64,000 nucleotides of DNA from Saccharimonas sp963530635 (lineage in GTDB: Bacteria > Patescibacteriota > Saccharimonadia > Saccharimonadales > Saccharimonadaceae). The notes under the pieces are model-generated. The model was not told the origin of the DNA, did no database searches, and worked only from the letters and a program-made list of their open reading frames with translations. Below, piece by piece: positions 33,896 to 42,372 of the stretch (the stretch's first letter is position 1; the number at the start of each line of letters is the position of its first letter). The translations under genes were made by a program, and so were the position numbers. Where the stretch lies: contig CAUSEJ010000001.1 of the NCBI GenBank assembly GCA_963530635.1, forward strand, positions 744,001 to 808,000, read 5' to 3'.

Positions 33896-34525
33896 CTAGC
33901 GCTTAGCCTTGGTCGCCGCGGATGTAGCTGCGGCAGCTGCTTCGGCCACGCGCTGCGACTGCGCATAGTCGTAGGCAAAGAACAATCCTACGATGGCAAG
34001 CAGCAGTGCACCGCCACCACCGAGTGCCATTGCCTGCCATAGCCCTATACTTGCTGGCGCACTTGGTGTATTGACAGCGTCGACTGTTTTGATGCTAATT
34101 TTGGTCTTGCCATACAATGCTTTCGTTTGCTTTTCAAACTCGGTAATCGCTTGCTTGAGCAAGGTTTCGCTCATCTTGGGCTCGCCAGTGTTCATCGAGA
34201 CAGTGATAATGTCGGTGTTCTTTACATGCTTGGCAGTTGTGTTGGCCAGCAGTGTCTCATAGCTCCCCTTGTACTGGGCACGGTCGATTACCGGATCGAG
34301 CACCCGCCGCGAGGTAAAGAGCGTGGTGTAGTTGGTAAGCGTAATGGTGTTTTGGCCCTGATCTACCCCTGTTAGTAGCAACGTCGCGGAGCTTTTGTAC
34401 TGCGGCTGTTGGATGGATAGCGCATAGGTCGCACCCAGCCCAATACCAACGAGAATGGCAACAATCATCACCGGCCACTTCCGTGCATAATATCGTATTA
34501 GTTGGTAAAAGTTGATTGTTTCCAC
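33896..34525 (-). CDS. Wzz/chain-length-determinant-like protein
   Basis: A 209-residue membrane protein with a helix at about 17-38 (WPVMIVAILVGIGLGATYAL) and another at about 165-187. Between them lies a periplasmic or extracellular-type domain of about 125 residues, the layout of Wzz/CapA co-polymerases. The start is a GTG at 34525 with AGGGGG about 5 bases upstream. The Ala/Lys-rich C-terminal tail (QRVAEAAAAATSAATKAKR) has no kinase domain. It opens the exopolysaccharide operon. TGCTATAGT at 34576-34584 would give a leader of about 44 bases. Confidence 0.88.
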   Translation of the reverse strand: METINFYQLIRYYARKWPVMIVAILVGIGLGATYALSIQQPQYKSSATLLLTGVDQGQNTITLTNYTTLFTSRRVLDPVIDRAQYKGSYETLLANTTAKHVKNTDIITVSMNTGEPKMSETLLKQAITEFEKQTKALYGKTKISIKTVDAVNTPSAPASIGLWQAMALGGGGALLLAIVGLFFAYDYAQSQRVAEAAAAATSAATKAKR

Positions 34526-34575
34526 AATGCCCCCTGTGTATTATGTTCTCATATTGTTTGTCCCACCTATGTTCG

Positions 34576-34584
34576 ACTATAGCA
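34576..34584 (-). promoter_or_regulatory. Probable promoter of the exopolysaccharide operon
   Basis: TGCTATAGT, an extended -10 on the minus strand, lies about 50 bases before the GTG start of the Wzz-like gene. This operon therefore seems to have an ordinary leader with a ribosome site, unlike most first genes in the window. Confidence 0.5.
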
Positions 34585-34772
34585 TACATTTTGCCGAGCT
34601 CCAAGCATATCTTGCAACATATGGCGATCATACATTTATAGAACAGAGGTTATACCATAAATTGTTGTGGAAAATTCAGCAGATTTGCGTTCTGCAAAGG
34701 TGCTACAATAAATTAATAAAGCATGCTTATACGCAATTCTAAAAATATAAAGAATCATTAGAAAGGATAAAA

Positions 34773-35339
34773 ATGACTCTCAATACCATCTTCCCTGTCA
34801 TCTATACTATCGAACCAATCGACCTTCCTTCATCTGGTGTTGATTATGAGATTGGACCAACAGGCTTAGACTATATGACGCCATACCGGATCACGGTCGA
34901 TGAGACACTAAGCTATACGCTTGGTATACATTCTAGTGATACATCGCCTGGTCTTGTTACTGACATAATTACAGCTCCCAACCCATGGCAGTTGTGCATC
35001 ATTGAGCAAGGAGATCTCTATGTTTGTGATGTACGATATCCTCAGTCGTTCGCAAAAATAGATGAACTGTATGATGGTATTGTCTCCATAAAGCCAATAG
35101 TTGATCAGGGTATTATTCTATTCATTACTCACATAGGCATGCTTGCGCTTGACTCTATTGGCGTGCGCTGGAAAACAGAGCGAATCGCTCTTGACGGCAT
35201 TACTGTTGAGGGTATCACTGATGACTGGGTCAATTGCAGACCTCAATCGGAGATGGAGTACGGTACGTTTGATGTCAATCTGCTGACTGGTGAAATACGA
35301 CGTAGCGAAGATAATAAGCGTGTACTGCGTCTGCTATAG
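34773..35339 (+). CDS. Orphan protein, possibly immunity-type
   Basis: A 188-residue soluble protein rich in beta-strand patterns. The middle part reads ILFITHIGMLALDSIGVRW, followed by TERIALDGITVEGITDDW and the end VNLLTGEIRRSEDNKR. This arrangement (an 'all-beta, W-x-T-x-R-I-A-L-D-G' pattern followed by a D-x-x-T-G ending) recalls small bacterial proteins often found singly in toxin-immunity or mobile loci, but I cannot name the family with confidence. AAAGGA lies about 7 bases before the ATG. It converges with the HtrA gene; 9 bases separate the stops. Confidence 0.7.
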   Translation: MTLNTIFPVIYTIEPIDLPSSGVDYEIGPTGLDYMTPYRITVDETLSYTLGIHSSDTSPGLVTDIITAPNPWQLCIIEQGDLYVCDVRYPQSFAKIDELYDGIVSIKPIVDQGIILFITHIGMLALDSIGVRWKTERIALDGITVEGITDDWVNCRPQSEMEYGTFDVNLLTGEIRRSEDNKRVLRLL

Positions 35340-35348
35340 CTCTTCGCT

Positions 35349-36554
35349 CTACTCCCCACTCTCTCCACCCTGATACTCACTCAGCGTCACCCGCACGACG
35401 CGCTCTTTGCCGTCACGGAGGATGGTGAGGGCTACGACATCACCAGGCTGGTATTCGCCAATCAGGCTTGAGACGTCGCCTTGCTTGCCCACAACGAGGC
35501 TATTGATCTTGGTAATAACATCCTTCTCACGGAGGCCAGCTTTATCGGCTGGGCTGCCTGCAACGATCGCGCTTTTGTCGCCACTTGTCATCACATACGC
35601 GCCTTCCTTGGCCGAAGCACCAACCTGCTTGGCAACATCCGGCGTGAGCATCACATAGCGCGCCCCAAGGTAGGCTCGGCGCACACCCTTGCCCGCCAGG
35701 ACCGACTTAAGCGTCCCCTTCATCGCATTGACAGGAATAGCAAAGCTAATACCCTGGGCATTGGTGGCCACTGCTACGTTGATGCCAATCACCTGCCCCG
35801 AGCGGTTGAGCAACGGCCCACCAGAATTGCCAGAATTCACAGCAGCATCGGTTTGGATGAGATCAGTTAGGCTCTCCGTTCGCTGAGTGCTATTGCCCGA
35901 TGTAGAGGCCGTGACAGGCCGCCCTTTGCCAGAGATGATACCGCTGGTGACGGTGTTTTGGTAGCGGCCCAGTGCGTTGCCGATTGCCACAACTGACTGC
36001 CCCACCCGCACCGTTGCTGAGTCACCGAGCGACAGTGGCGTGAGCACCGTATTGCCCACCTCAAGCTTGAGGTAGGCAATGTCATTGAGTGGGTCCTCAC
36101 CCACCACCCGAACGTCATCATACCGCGTGCCGTCCGAAGCAATGACACGGATAGAACTTGCCTTAGACACAACGTGCTTGTTTGTGACGATGTAGCCATC
36201 TTTGCTGACAATAATGCCCGTACCTGCCGCCGCTGACTGGCGAGTGGTGGTGCGGAGCGATGATGATTCTTCGATATTAGTGATGATAGACACGACACTC
36301 TTTGATGCTTTGTCGGCGACATTGGCCACTGCAGATTCATCGGCGGTGGGAGCGAGGTTACCATCGGTGCTAACCTGATCGCGCTCAGTGACGGTCGCAT
36401 TGCGATCAATCGCCCGCAAATAAACCCACATTGCCATCGCCACGACAAAGACAAGGGCAAGTGCGCCCGCTGCAATAATGGACATGATTTTTGATTGACG
36501 CATGGCACGCGCCGCTCGCTGGTCTTGCGCTGTCATCTGCGGTTGTTGATTCAT
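35349..36554 (-). CDS. HtrA/DegP-like membrane-anchored serine protease with PDZ domain
   Basis: A 401-residue protein. An N-terminal cytoplasmic tail is followed by a membrane anchor (IMSIIAAGALALVFVVAMAMWVYL), a trypsin-like domain and one PDZ domain (about 300-395). The triad is visible: His in VTNKHVVSK, Asp in DPLNDIAYLKL, Ser in AVNSGNSGGPLLN. It degrades or refolds damaged exported proteins on the outer face of the membrane. I use the ATG at 36554 (MNQQPQMTAQ). The gene follows the 36594 gene by about 40 bases in the same direction. Confidence 0.93.
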   Translation of the reverse strand: MNQQPQMTAQDQRAARAMRQSKIMSIIAAGALALVFVVAMAMWVYLRAIDRNATVTERDQVSTDGNLAPTADESAVANVADKASKSVVSIITNIEESSSLRTTTRQSAAAGTGIIVSKDGYIVTNKHVVSKASSIRVIASDGTRYDDVRVVGEDPLNDIAYLKLEVGNTVLTPLSLGDSATVRVGQSVVAIGNALGRYQNTVTSGIISGKGRPVTASTSGNSTQRTESLTDLIQTDAAVNSGNSGGPLLNRSGQVIGINVAVATNAQGISFAIPVNAMKGTLKSVLAGKGVRRAYLGARYVMLTPDVAKQVGASAKEGAYVMTSGDKSAIVAGSPADKAGLREKDVITKINSLVVGKQGDVSSLIGEYQPGDVVALTILRDGKERVVRVTLSEYQGGESGE

Positions 36555-36593
36555 AGCCTCTTTTCCCCTTACCCTTTTTCTCACTTTCCTCGG

Positions 36594-37376
36594 CTAGGCA
36601 AGGCCAGTGGCGCTCAGGCTGTTAAACAACAGCAAAAGCGTCAGCACAAGCCCAATCGCCAGTGTCGATGGCAAGACAATATCTGCCCCGCGCACCACAC
36701 CATGCTGATAGTAGCTATTATAGGCACGCTCACACACAAAGCCAAAGAGCACCAAAAAGAGCGGCAACTGTGCAAGCTTGATTGCCCCCAGACCAGAGAT
36801 AGTATAGGCAAACATCCAGTGATAGCTCACCCAGCCAAGCTCCGCAAAGATCGTCGCGGTAATCAGCGCGTAGGTACGCGTGAGTGGTTCCTCATAGCTA
36901 CCAAGAATATGCCGCGCAGCACAGTACCCCAGCACCCATAGCGGTAGTACTACTAGGGCGGCATCCCACCGGTAGGAGCTCATGGCAAGAGCCGTCGCCC
37001 CAAGAAAAACGCCAACGCCCGCCTGAATAGCCACCGAGCGGCGATCCGATCGTGGCTTGAGCACCACCAGCCACAGTGCATGCAGCACTGCCAAGACAAC
37101 CTGCAGCCAGATCACTCCACTGGCAGCATACATCAGCATCACGACGCTAATTCCCACCGTGAGGTCGATCATATTTGCCACAATATTAGCAAGCCAAAAG
37201 CGTGGCCGCACCGCAAGCGCCCGCCACTTACTCGCAATCACCAGTGCCAATGCCAGCCAAGGCGACTGCACCTCTAGGACGATCAAAAACAGCAGCGTCG
37301 CAAGCCCAAGATTGAGCGCCACATAAACGACCTCACTGACCCGAGACTGACGATGTGTACCATGCAAAAAATCCAT
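36594..37376 (-). CDS. Polytopic membrane protein of unknown function
   Basis: A 260-residue protein with seven or eight predicted membrane helices joined by short loops and an N-terminal cytoplasmic stretch of about 18 residues. No family is recognised; the conserved-looking parts are WYxxW-like aromatics in the sixth segment (ELGWVSYHWMFAY). TATAAT on the minus strand lies 8 bases before the ATG at 37376. It is upstream of the HtrA gene and may be co-transcribed with it. Confidence 0.8.
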   Translation of the reverse strand: MDFLHGTHRQSRVSEVVYVALNLGLATLLFLIVLEVQSPWLALALVIASKWRALAVRPRFWLANIVANMIDLTVGISVVMLMYAASGVIWLQVVLAVLHALWLVVLKPRSDRRSVAIQAGVGVFLGATALAMSSYRWDAALVVLPLWVLGYCAARHILGSYEEPLTRTYALITATIFAELGWVSYHWMFAYTISGLGAIKLAQLPLFLVLFGFVCERAYNSYYQHGVVRGADIVLPSTLAIGLVLTLLLLFNSLSATGLA

Positions 37377-37384
37377 TGCCTTTT

Positions 37385-37390
37385 ATTATA
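37385..37390 (-). promoter_or_regulatory. -10 element upstream of membrane protein/HtrA pair
   Basis: TATAAT on the minus strand, 8 bases before the ATG at 37376, predicting a leaderless or nearly leaderless start. Confidence 0.6.
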
Positions 37391-37695
37391 CCATTTTGGG
37401 CGAAAAAATAAGAGCCTAGGGCGAGAACATTCTACTCTCTACTGTACTGGCTGTGCTAATTCCGCAGTTTGTCTTGCTACGCCTAAGTTTGCAGAGTCTC
37501 ACCATAAGATCGCACGCCGCTTCTCTCGCATTTCCTCTGGTAGAACGTGAAATTGATTGTAATAAATGTGCCTTTTTATATAAGTGTAAGAGAGTTGATG
37601 CCCGAGGAGCGCTAGCTCTTGTTGCAATTTATCAGAAGGAAGGTGAAACAAATACCGAGAGAAGAATTATGAAATTCAGGTAGTATTGGCTTTGT
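37391..37695. other. Intergenic region, no supported gene
   Basis: About 300 bases between divergent genes. A plus-strand frame of 76 codons (37453-37683) exists but has no promoter, ribosome site or recognisable family, so I do not call it. A GAAGGAAGGTGAAAC stretch near 37635 resembles a ribosome site but has no suitable frame after it. Confidence 0.3.
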
Positions 37696-37726
37696 TTGAC
37701 AATAGCCATACTATACGTTCTATACT
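37696..37726 (+). promoter_or_regulatory. Promoter of the 130-residue membrane-anchored protein gene
   Basis: TTGACA at 37696-37701 and TATACT at 37721-37726, spacer 19. The ATG at 37733 is 6 bases after the -10, so the transcript is probably leaderless. Confidence 0.55.
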
Positions 37727-37732
37727 TACTAT

Positions 37733-38125
37733 ATGACAAGCAAATTCCATTTTCGCAACACCAAACAGCACTGGATGGCCGCCGCCGTCCTCGCACCTCT
37801 CCTTGTTATTACTGTACCTGTGACTGCCTTTGCTTTGACTGGCTACATTAGCAGCGAGATACCACTACACTTCCCATCGGGTTCGTACAAAGAGGTACTA
37901 AATGTACGGCAAGTGACCGACCGTAAGCTATTCGATGCAGCTGCTCAGTGCTTTACGAACCGTGGTTTGCCACACCGTGTTGTGAATGGCTCGTCAATCC
38001 AGGTCCAGGAATCACTCTTTCGTACCAGCATTGAACGATGCTGGAATGAACTCAATAACGCAAAGCTCTCCACTCAGGACCCTGAGTGGATGAAGACGCA
38101 ACAATATTGGTATCGTGGGCGATAA
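37733..38125 (+). CDS. Small membrane-anchored protein of unknown function
   Basis: A 130-residue protein with one N-terminal hydrophobic segment (WMAAAVLAPLLVITVPVTAFAL, about 14-35), which may be an anchor or a signal peptide. A soluble domain of about 90 residues follows, with two Cys (AAQCFTNRG and IERCWNEL) that could pair outside the cell. No family is recognised. It lies between divergent and convergent neighbours as a single-gene unit with its own promoter. Confidence 0.7.
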   Translation: MTSKFHFRNTKQHWMAAAVLAPLLVITVPVTAFALTGYISSEIPLHFPSGSYKEVLNVRQVTDRKLFDAAAQCFTNRGLPHRVVNGSSIQVQESLFRTSIERCWNELNNAKLSTQDPEWMKTQQYWYRGR

Positions 38126-38231
38126 GACAGTAGGTATTTTCATATCTCGCAGCTTAGCCGCACAACTCGTCGTAGGTAAAGCTAAGGCTGGGTAATGCAG
38201 GAGTGGTGCAAGCACCACCACTGCACACTCA

Positions 38232-39974
38232 TTAATCGCTAATTGCCGACGAAGTACCCGTCGTGGACTGGCCAACCACCACAACAAACTGCGTGTGACT
38301 GCCAGTAGTCACCGGTGGTGTGCCAGTAGTAGCCTGAGCATGATAGATCGACTCTAGCTTGGCCTTCGTGTGCGGTGCGCTAGCTCTCCCAGCCACTTGG
38401 TAGATCTTGTTACTCCCTGCGCTGCCGCTGTGCGGAGCATTATCAATGCTGTCAATGACCATGCCAAGCTTCTCTAGCTTGTCTGCCTCGCGCTTGGCTA
38501 CCCCTGATGCACCTGATGCATTGAGGACGACGACATGGGCCGACTCTTTAGATACCTCTGTGGCATTGAGCGTCTTGTTGATGTACGCTTGGATCTGACT
38601 GTAATCGTATGTGCCAGCTGCGGGTACGACAGAGCTAATACCACCAACCGTCTGCGCCACCACTAGATCACCAACGGTTGTGTTTAGTAGGCTCACACTC
38701 TTAATAGCATCACTCTTGATATTTTGCCCCAGCGACATGAGTGTACGGATCTCACTTGTCTCAAAGTTGGTACGGAGGTTCTTGCCTAGTGCATCAATGA
38801 TCCCCGTCACCGCACCAAAGTTCGTCAGGGTGCCAGCACTTGTCGCCTTTTCTTTGATAGCCACGAGCACCTTTTGTTGGTTCTTCTCGCGGTCGAAGTT
38901 GGACTGCTCGAAGCCATACGATATACCCGAGGCACCGCGCGCCTGCGCTAGGTAGAGCGCATGCTCGGCATCGAGATTGACTGGCCCATTGGGATAGTCG
39001 ATAAAGTGACCATTCGGCGGGCAATTCTTAACCATCGTGGCATGGCTCGCACGTGCATTACCACCCTTACACTTCCAGTCGAAGTTGCCATCCATCTGGC
39101 CACGAGGATCACGGCTCTCAATCGTTACTTTGATGCCACCCAGTGCCGAGACCAGGTCGCGCAGCACGGTGTAGTTTACGTGCACACTGTACTGCAAATC
39201 CAGCCCCACGATATTACCAAAGAACTTGCGCGAAGCGGCTTGGCGCTCATCCTCTGCCTCAGTGCTCGACCAGTCGCTATTCACACAGTTGAAGTACTCA
39301 TTAATCTTACCTGCATTGCCAGAGTTACACGACCGGCGATATTTGACGTAGAGGTCGCGCGGGATGCTAATCATGTAGGCATCCTTCTTGCTCTGGCTAA
39401 TACTCAAGATCATAATAGAGTCAGTCAGGTACGACCCCTCATGGCCTGGGTCATCCTCCGACGTACCAAGCAAGAGAATGTTGCTCCGGCCATTGCTATC
39501 TGCCTTGAGCTCCTTTTGCTGAATCAAGCCAAAGATATCACCCTTAAAGATATGTGAGCTCGCCATAAAGGCCCGCCACAGTAGCATACCGCCAAAGCCC
39601 ACACCAATGATGACGAGAGCGATGATAATACGCTTGATCCATTTGCGCCGCGTCGATTGCGGCTTCTTACGGCCTTTGCGGCCACGCTTGCCGCTGCCCT
39701 GCTCGAGGTCAGCAAATATATTGTCACTTGGATTAATATCAAAGTCAGTTAGGCTGCTGCTGGGGTTGTTGGTGCTGATAGACGCACTGCGGCGCGGTGC
39801 ATAATTCCTTGGCTGCTCTGCTGTGGCCAAGCTGCGACTAGAGCCAGCCGTGCCCGTCATCGAGCGACCCATCCGCGGCATCGAGCCATCGGCACGACGA
39901 AGCGAGCGGGGGCGCCTATCCACCGCCCCGCCATCTTGTGACCGAAAACCATCTATCGAATTGCGACCCGCCAT
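38232..39974 (-). CDS. LytR-CpsA-Psr (LCP) family glycopolymer ligase with LytR_C domain
   Basis: A 580-residue membrane protein. The cytoplasmic N-terminal region (1-120) is long and disordered, rich in Arg, Ser and Asn. One membrane helix follows (WIKRIIIALVIIGVGFGGMLLW). The LCP catalytic domain (about 160-420) has NILLLGTSED, DSIMILSI, MISIPRDLYV, a YSVHVNYT stretch, and EHALYLAQARGA carrying the conserved Arg. The C-terminal 110 residues form a LytR_C domain (VVVLNASGASGVAKREADKL). LCP enzymes attach undecaprenyl-linked polymers to peptidoglycan, so this may anchor the exopolysaccharide made by the 25-34 kb cluster. TATAGT lies 11 bases before the ATG. Confidence 0.93.
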   Translation of the reverse strand: MAGRNSIDGFRSQDGGAVDRRPRSLRRADGSMPRMGRSMTGTAGSSRSLATAEQPRNYAPRRSASISTNNPSSSLTDFDINPSDNIFADLEQGSGKRGRKGRKKPQSTRRKWIKRIIIALVIIGVGFGGMLLWRAFMASSHIFKGDIFGLIQQKELKADSNGRSNILLLGTSEDDPGHEGSYLTDSIMILSISQSKKDAYMISIPRDLYVKYRRSCNSGNAGKINEYFNCVNSDWSSTEAEDERQAASRKFFGNIVGLDLQYSVHVNYTVLRDLVSALGGIKVTIESRDPRGQMDGNFDWKCKGGNARASHATMVKNCPPNGHFIDYPNGPVNLDAEHALYLAQARGASGISYGFEQSNFDREKNQQKVLVAIKEKATSAGTLTNFGAVTGIIDALGKNLRTNFETSEIRTLMSLGQNIKSDAIKSVSLLNTTVGDLVVAQTVGGISSVVPAAGTYDYSQIQAYINKTLNATEVSKESAHVVVLNASGASGVAKREADKLEKLGMVIDSIDNAPHSGSAGSNKIYQVAGRASAPHTKAKLESIYHAQATTGTPPVTTGSHTQFVVVVGQSTTGTSSAISD

Positions 39975-40242
39975 AAACTCTCTCTACTATACTGGATCTG
40001 CCCCAAAAAATAAATACGAAACCGCACCCAAACTTGCACTTTGCAAGCCAAAAATGCCACGAGAGACTGTGGTCGTATGGAGTATAAGCACATATTTGCA
40101 CAATGCGGCACTATTTTGCATACGGACATCACGATACAACACGAACTTCAACAATATTTTCATATCGCAACATATCCCATAAGAGCCGCTGGAATGTTAC
40201 TGAAATAATTACATTTATATTTATAACCCGAGGAGGTAACCG

Positions 40243-40566
40243 ATGCACTACAGACTAACGATTTATGTTATAATTGTGTTCATGAGCGAACAAGTTAAAC
40301 AAACGATAGCACTTTACAGTTATATTGACGAATCTCCTTACTTGTCTCAATCGCAAGCCGAAGATGCGAGAGAATACGCCAGGGTCGGCGAGTGGGCAAT
40401 TTCACTAGAGCACATATGTCTCTGCGTCGCGTCTAACTTATCTAAGCAGAACAAACATTTGACAGAAACAGAAATTAAAACACTCGAAACCTTAGTTACT
40501 ATTGTAGAAGAAGAGGAGGGGGAGGCGTTTCATCGCGACTACTTTGACTTTGTTGTAGGATGCTAG
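40243..40566 (+). CDS. Small immunity-like protein (MafI-like pattern), two possible starts
   Basis: The upstream ATG (40243) has a strong AGGAGG ribosome site 6 bases before it and gives 107 residues. A second in-frame ATG at 40282 lies 7 bases after a perfect TATAAT (40269-40274) and gives 94 residues beginning MSEQVKQTIALYSY. The core, AREYARVGEWAISLEHICL followed by LTETEIKTLETLV, resembles MafI-type immunity proteins, which have an E-x-G-E-x-x-x-A-L-E helix pattern; this is by eye only. Such proteins neutralise contact-delivered toxins. A strong hairpin terminator follows at 40592-40630. It is a single gene between unrelated neighbours. Confidence 0.65.
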   Translation: MHYRLTIYVIIVFMSEQVKQTIALYSYIDESPYLSQSQAEDAREYARVGEWAISLEHICLCVASNLSKQNKHLTETEIKTLETLVTIVEEEEGEAFHRDYFDFVVGC

Positions 40567-40591
40567 GTTGCAGCAAATAGCATAGCCCGAG

Positions 40592-40630
40592 AGAGCAGCT
40601 ACTCATTCTAAGTAGCTGCTCTATTTATAA
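40592..40630 (+). terminator. Strong hairpin terminator
   Basis: A 12-bp perfect stem, AGAGCAGCTACT (40592-40603) with AGTAGCTGCTCT (40611-40622), with a 7-base loop. It is followed by an A/T-rich tail. It lies 26 bases after the stop of the MafI-like gene. Confidence 0.85.
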
Positions 40631-40759
40631 AATTTCTATAGCTGTCTGCTTGACTCTACCTCCATATATTGATATATATATTAATCTTTTGCGCCGACCC
40701 GCAGGAGATGGTACGTTTCCACCCAGAGTTATTAGAGAAAAAGAAAGTAGCTGATCATC

Positions 40760-41506
40760 ATGATTATCTGGCTATTCTCGGCATTCGCAGCACTTATTGC
40801 AACCATTGTCGGGTTCTTTATTGCTGTAGGCCTTGTGCTTGAACAAGATGATGAGGAAAGTAATCAATCCACTACAGTAGGATTTTTTACAAAGGTAGTC
40901 GCTACTATGCTTGTCCTCTACGGCATAGCAAATGCAGTGCTATATCCAGTGTCGTCTAGTAACAAGACGACGCGCACATCTGCTACTATTGCACAGGTCA
41001 CCTCTCACTATGGGCTCAAGCCGGATACTCAATATCCGCTTAAGTTAGGCCAGCGCTTTGTTGGTACATCTGGAAGTATGACGGTGAATGGGAACTTCTT
41101 CTTCGTTCACGGCAGTGGTTCCTGGGCACCAGCTACCGCTATTTCTGTCGGCTTTGCATCGCAAGGCGAGAGCTATATCTTAGAGATTCCAACATCTAAG
41201 ATAACGTTTGTTCAATCAAACGAAGCAAAGTCTTCTGTTAGCATCCATATCGATTCAGATATTAATGCGGGCCACAATTACGTCGTCAGAGAGGACTATA
41301 GCTCGTGCCATGCACGTGTCAGCTTCGGCTGGTGGTACTGCCACAGGACGCTCGAGAAGTCTTCTGTTAGCACCACGGATAGTGTAAGCCTACCTGAAGT
41401 CATTCAGGGAGCCTTTACAGAGGGCCATGCTCGCGCTACCATAACCCTTTCTCCCGAGCAGTACAATCTGCTCCTCACGGGCGGAAACCCCGCTCCGTCA
41501 TCTTGA
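40760..41506 (+). CDS. Membrane protein with two N-terminal helices, function unknown
   Basis: A 248-residue protein. Two hydrophobic segments at about 2-28 (LFSAFAALIATIVGFFIAVGLV) and 43-63 flank a short acidic loop (LEQDDEESNQ). The remaining 180 residues are predicted mostly beta, with two Cys close together (SSCHARVSFGWWYCH) and a Pro/Ser tail. It has no recognised family. An AT-rich upstream region and the hairpins on either side (40592 and 41526) bound it as a single transcription unit. Confidence 0.75.
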   Translation: MIIWLFSAFAALIATIVGFFIAVGLVLEQDDEESNQSTTVGFFTKVVATMLVLYGIANAVLYPVSSSNKTTRTSATIAQVTSHYGLKPDTQYPLKLGQRFVGTSGSMTVNGNFFFVHGSGSWAPATAISVGFASQGESYILEIPTSKITFVQSNEAKSSVSIHIDSDINAGHNYVVREDYSSCHARVSFGWWYCHRTLEKSSVSTTDSVSLPEVIQGAFTEGHARATITLSPEQYNLLLTGGNPAPSS

Positions 41507-41525
41507 TCTATCGTCGAGCCTCACA

Positions 41526-41561
41526 GTATGCGCTCCGCTAGGTCGGTGGCGGAGCGCATAC
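41526..41561 (+). terminator. Long hairpin downstream of membrane protein gene
   Basis: A 13-bp perfect stem, GTATGCGCTCCGC (41526-41538) with GCGGAGCGCATAC (41549-41561), and a 10-base loop. The T-run after it is weak, so termination is likely but not certain. It lies 20 bases after the stop and just ahead of the signal peptidase promoter. Confidence 0.65.
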
Positions 41562-41598
41562 ATTGCAATTATTCCTCCCCTCCGCCCGCATTTAGTGA

Positions 41599-41604
41599 TA
41601 TAAT
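41599..41604 (+). promoter_or_regulatory. -10 element of signal peptidase gene
   Basis: A perfect TATAAT. ATG codons follow at 41610 (5 bases later) and 41613 (8 bases later). With a usual transcription start the second ATG would lie at the very 5' end of the mRNA. Confidence 0.65.
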
Positions 41605-41609
41605 ACTTC

Positions 41610-42215
41610 ATGATGGAAGCAAGTTTTTTGACCCGCCACCCCAGGCTCAAGGATATCGGTGGCTTTGTAATTTTTGTGGTGTGCGTCATTGTTGGCACAC
41701 TCCTTATCAACACCTTTGTATTTCGTAGCTTTAGCGTGACTGGCCCGAGCATGGAGCAGACGCTCTACACCGGCGACCGGCTAATTGTCAATCGCCTGCC
41801 CGTCACGATGGCGCATTTGCAAAACAACTCATACACACCCAAGCGGGGGCAAATTATCGTTTTCAAGAACCCACTCTACAGTCCAGGCAGCGAGGATATG
41901 AACCTCGTCAAGCGCGTCATTGCCTTTGCGGGCGAGCGCGTTACCGTCAAGGATGGGACGCTGACCGTCTATAATAAAGAGCATCCACAGGGCTTTCACC
42001 CAGACGACAGCTGGGATGGTCCTGGCTCTCCCACCAGTGGCGATACAGAGGTAACGGTGCCCGAAGGATCGATTTTTGTAGCGGGTGATCACCGTCAAGG
42101 CAGCTACTCGCTCGACTCACGCAATGGCCTCGGCACCGTGCCACTCTATGATGTGATTGGCCCCGTCAGCCTGCGTCTCTGGCCACTGACGAAAGTTCAA
42201 GGGTTTCAGATATAG
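41610..42215 (+). CDS. lepB: Signal peptidase I
   Basis: A 201-residue type I signal peptidase (200 if the second ATG is used). One N-terminal membrane helix (IGGFVIFVVCVIVGTLLIN) is followed by the catalytic Ser box GPSMEQTL near residue 46 and the catalytic Lys box LVKRVIAFAGERV near residue 95. The conserved AGDHRQGSYSLDSRNGLG follows near 160. It cleaves signal peptides of exported proteins at the outer membrane face. The Ser-Lys dyad is complete, so it should be active. It is a single gene with a short-leader promoter, ending before the bidirectional terminator at 42.33 kb. Confidence 0.95.
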   Translation: MMEASFLTRHPRLKDIGGFVIFVVCVIVGTLLINTFVFRSFSVTGPSMEQTLYTGDRLIVNRLPVTMAHLQNNSYTPKRGQIIVFKNPLYSPGSEDMNLVKRVIAFAGERVTVKDGTLTVYNKEHPQGFHPDDSWDGPGSPTSGDTEVTVPEGSIFVAGDHRQGSYSLDSRNGLGTVPLYDVIGPVSLRLWPLTKVQGFQI

Positions 42216-42321
42216 CATATATATATCACTCTAGCGAATTCTCCATTCAGAATCTGAATGTTGTAGAGATATATTCATTATTACAGGGTAATTTATACGC
42301 TATCAGATCTTTACCGAAAAT

Positions 42322-42350
42322 AAATAAACCTTCTACTTTAAGAAGGTCTA
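42322..42350 (-). terminator. Bidirectional terminator between lepB and parAB
   Basis: A 7-bp stem, ACCTTCT (42328-42334) with AGAAGGT (42341-42347), and a 6-base loop. The minus strand continues with a T-rich tail (TTTATTTATTTT), fitting termination of the parA-parB transcript; it also lies downstream of lepB. Confidence 0.75.
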
Positions 42351-42372
42351 TTATATGCTACATTTTATCTTG

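Noticed and set aside
37453..37683. 76-codon plus-strand frame
   Set aside because: No promoter, ribosome site or family; the C-terminal half has a curious Cys pair but nothing to confirm it.
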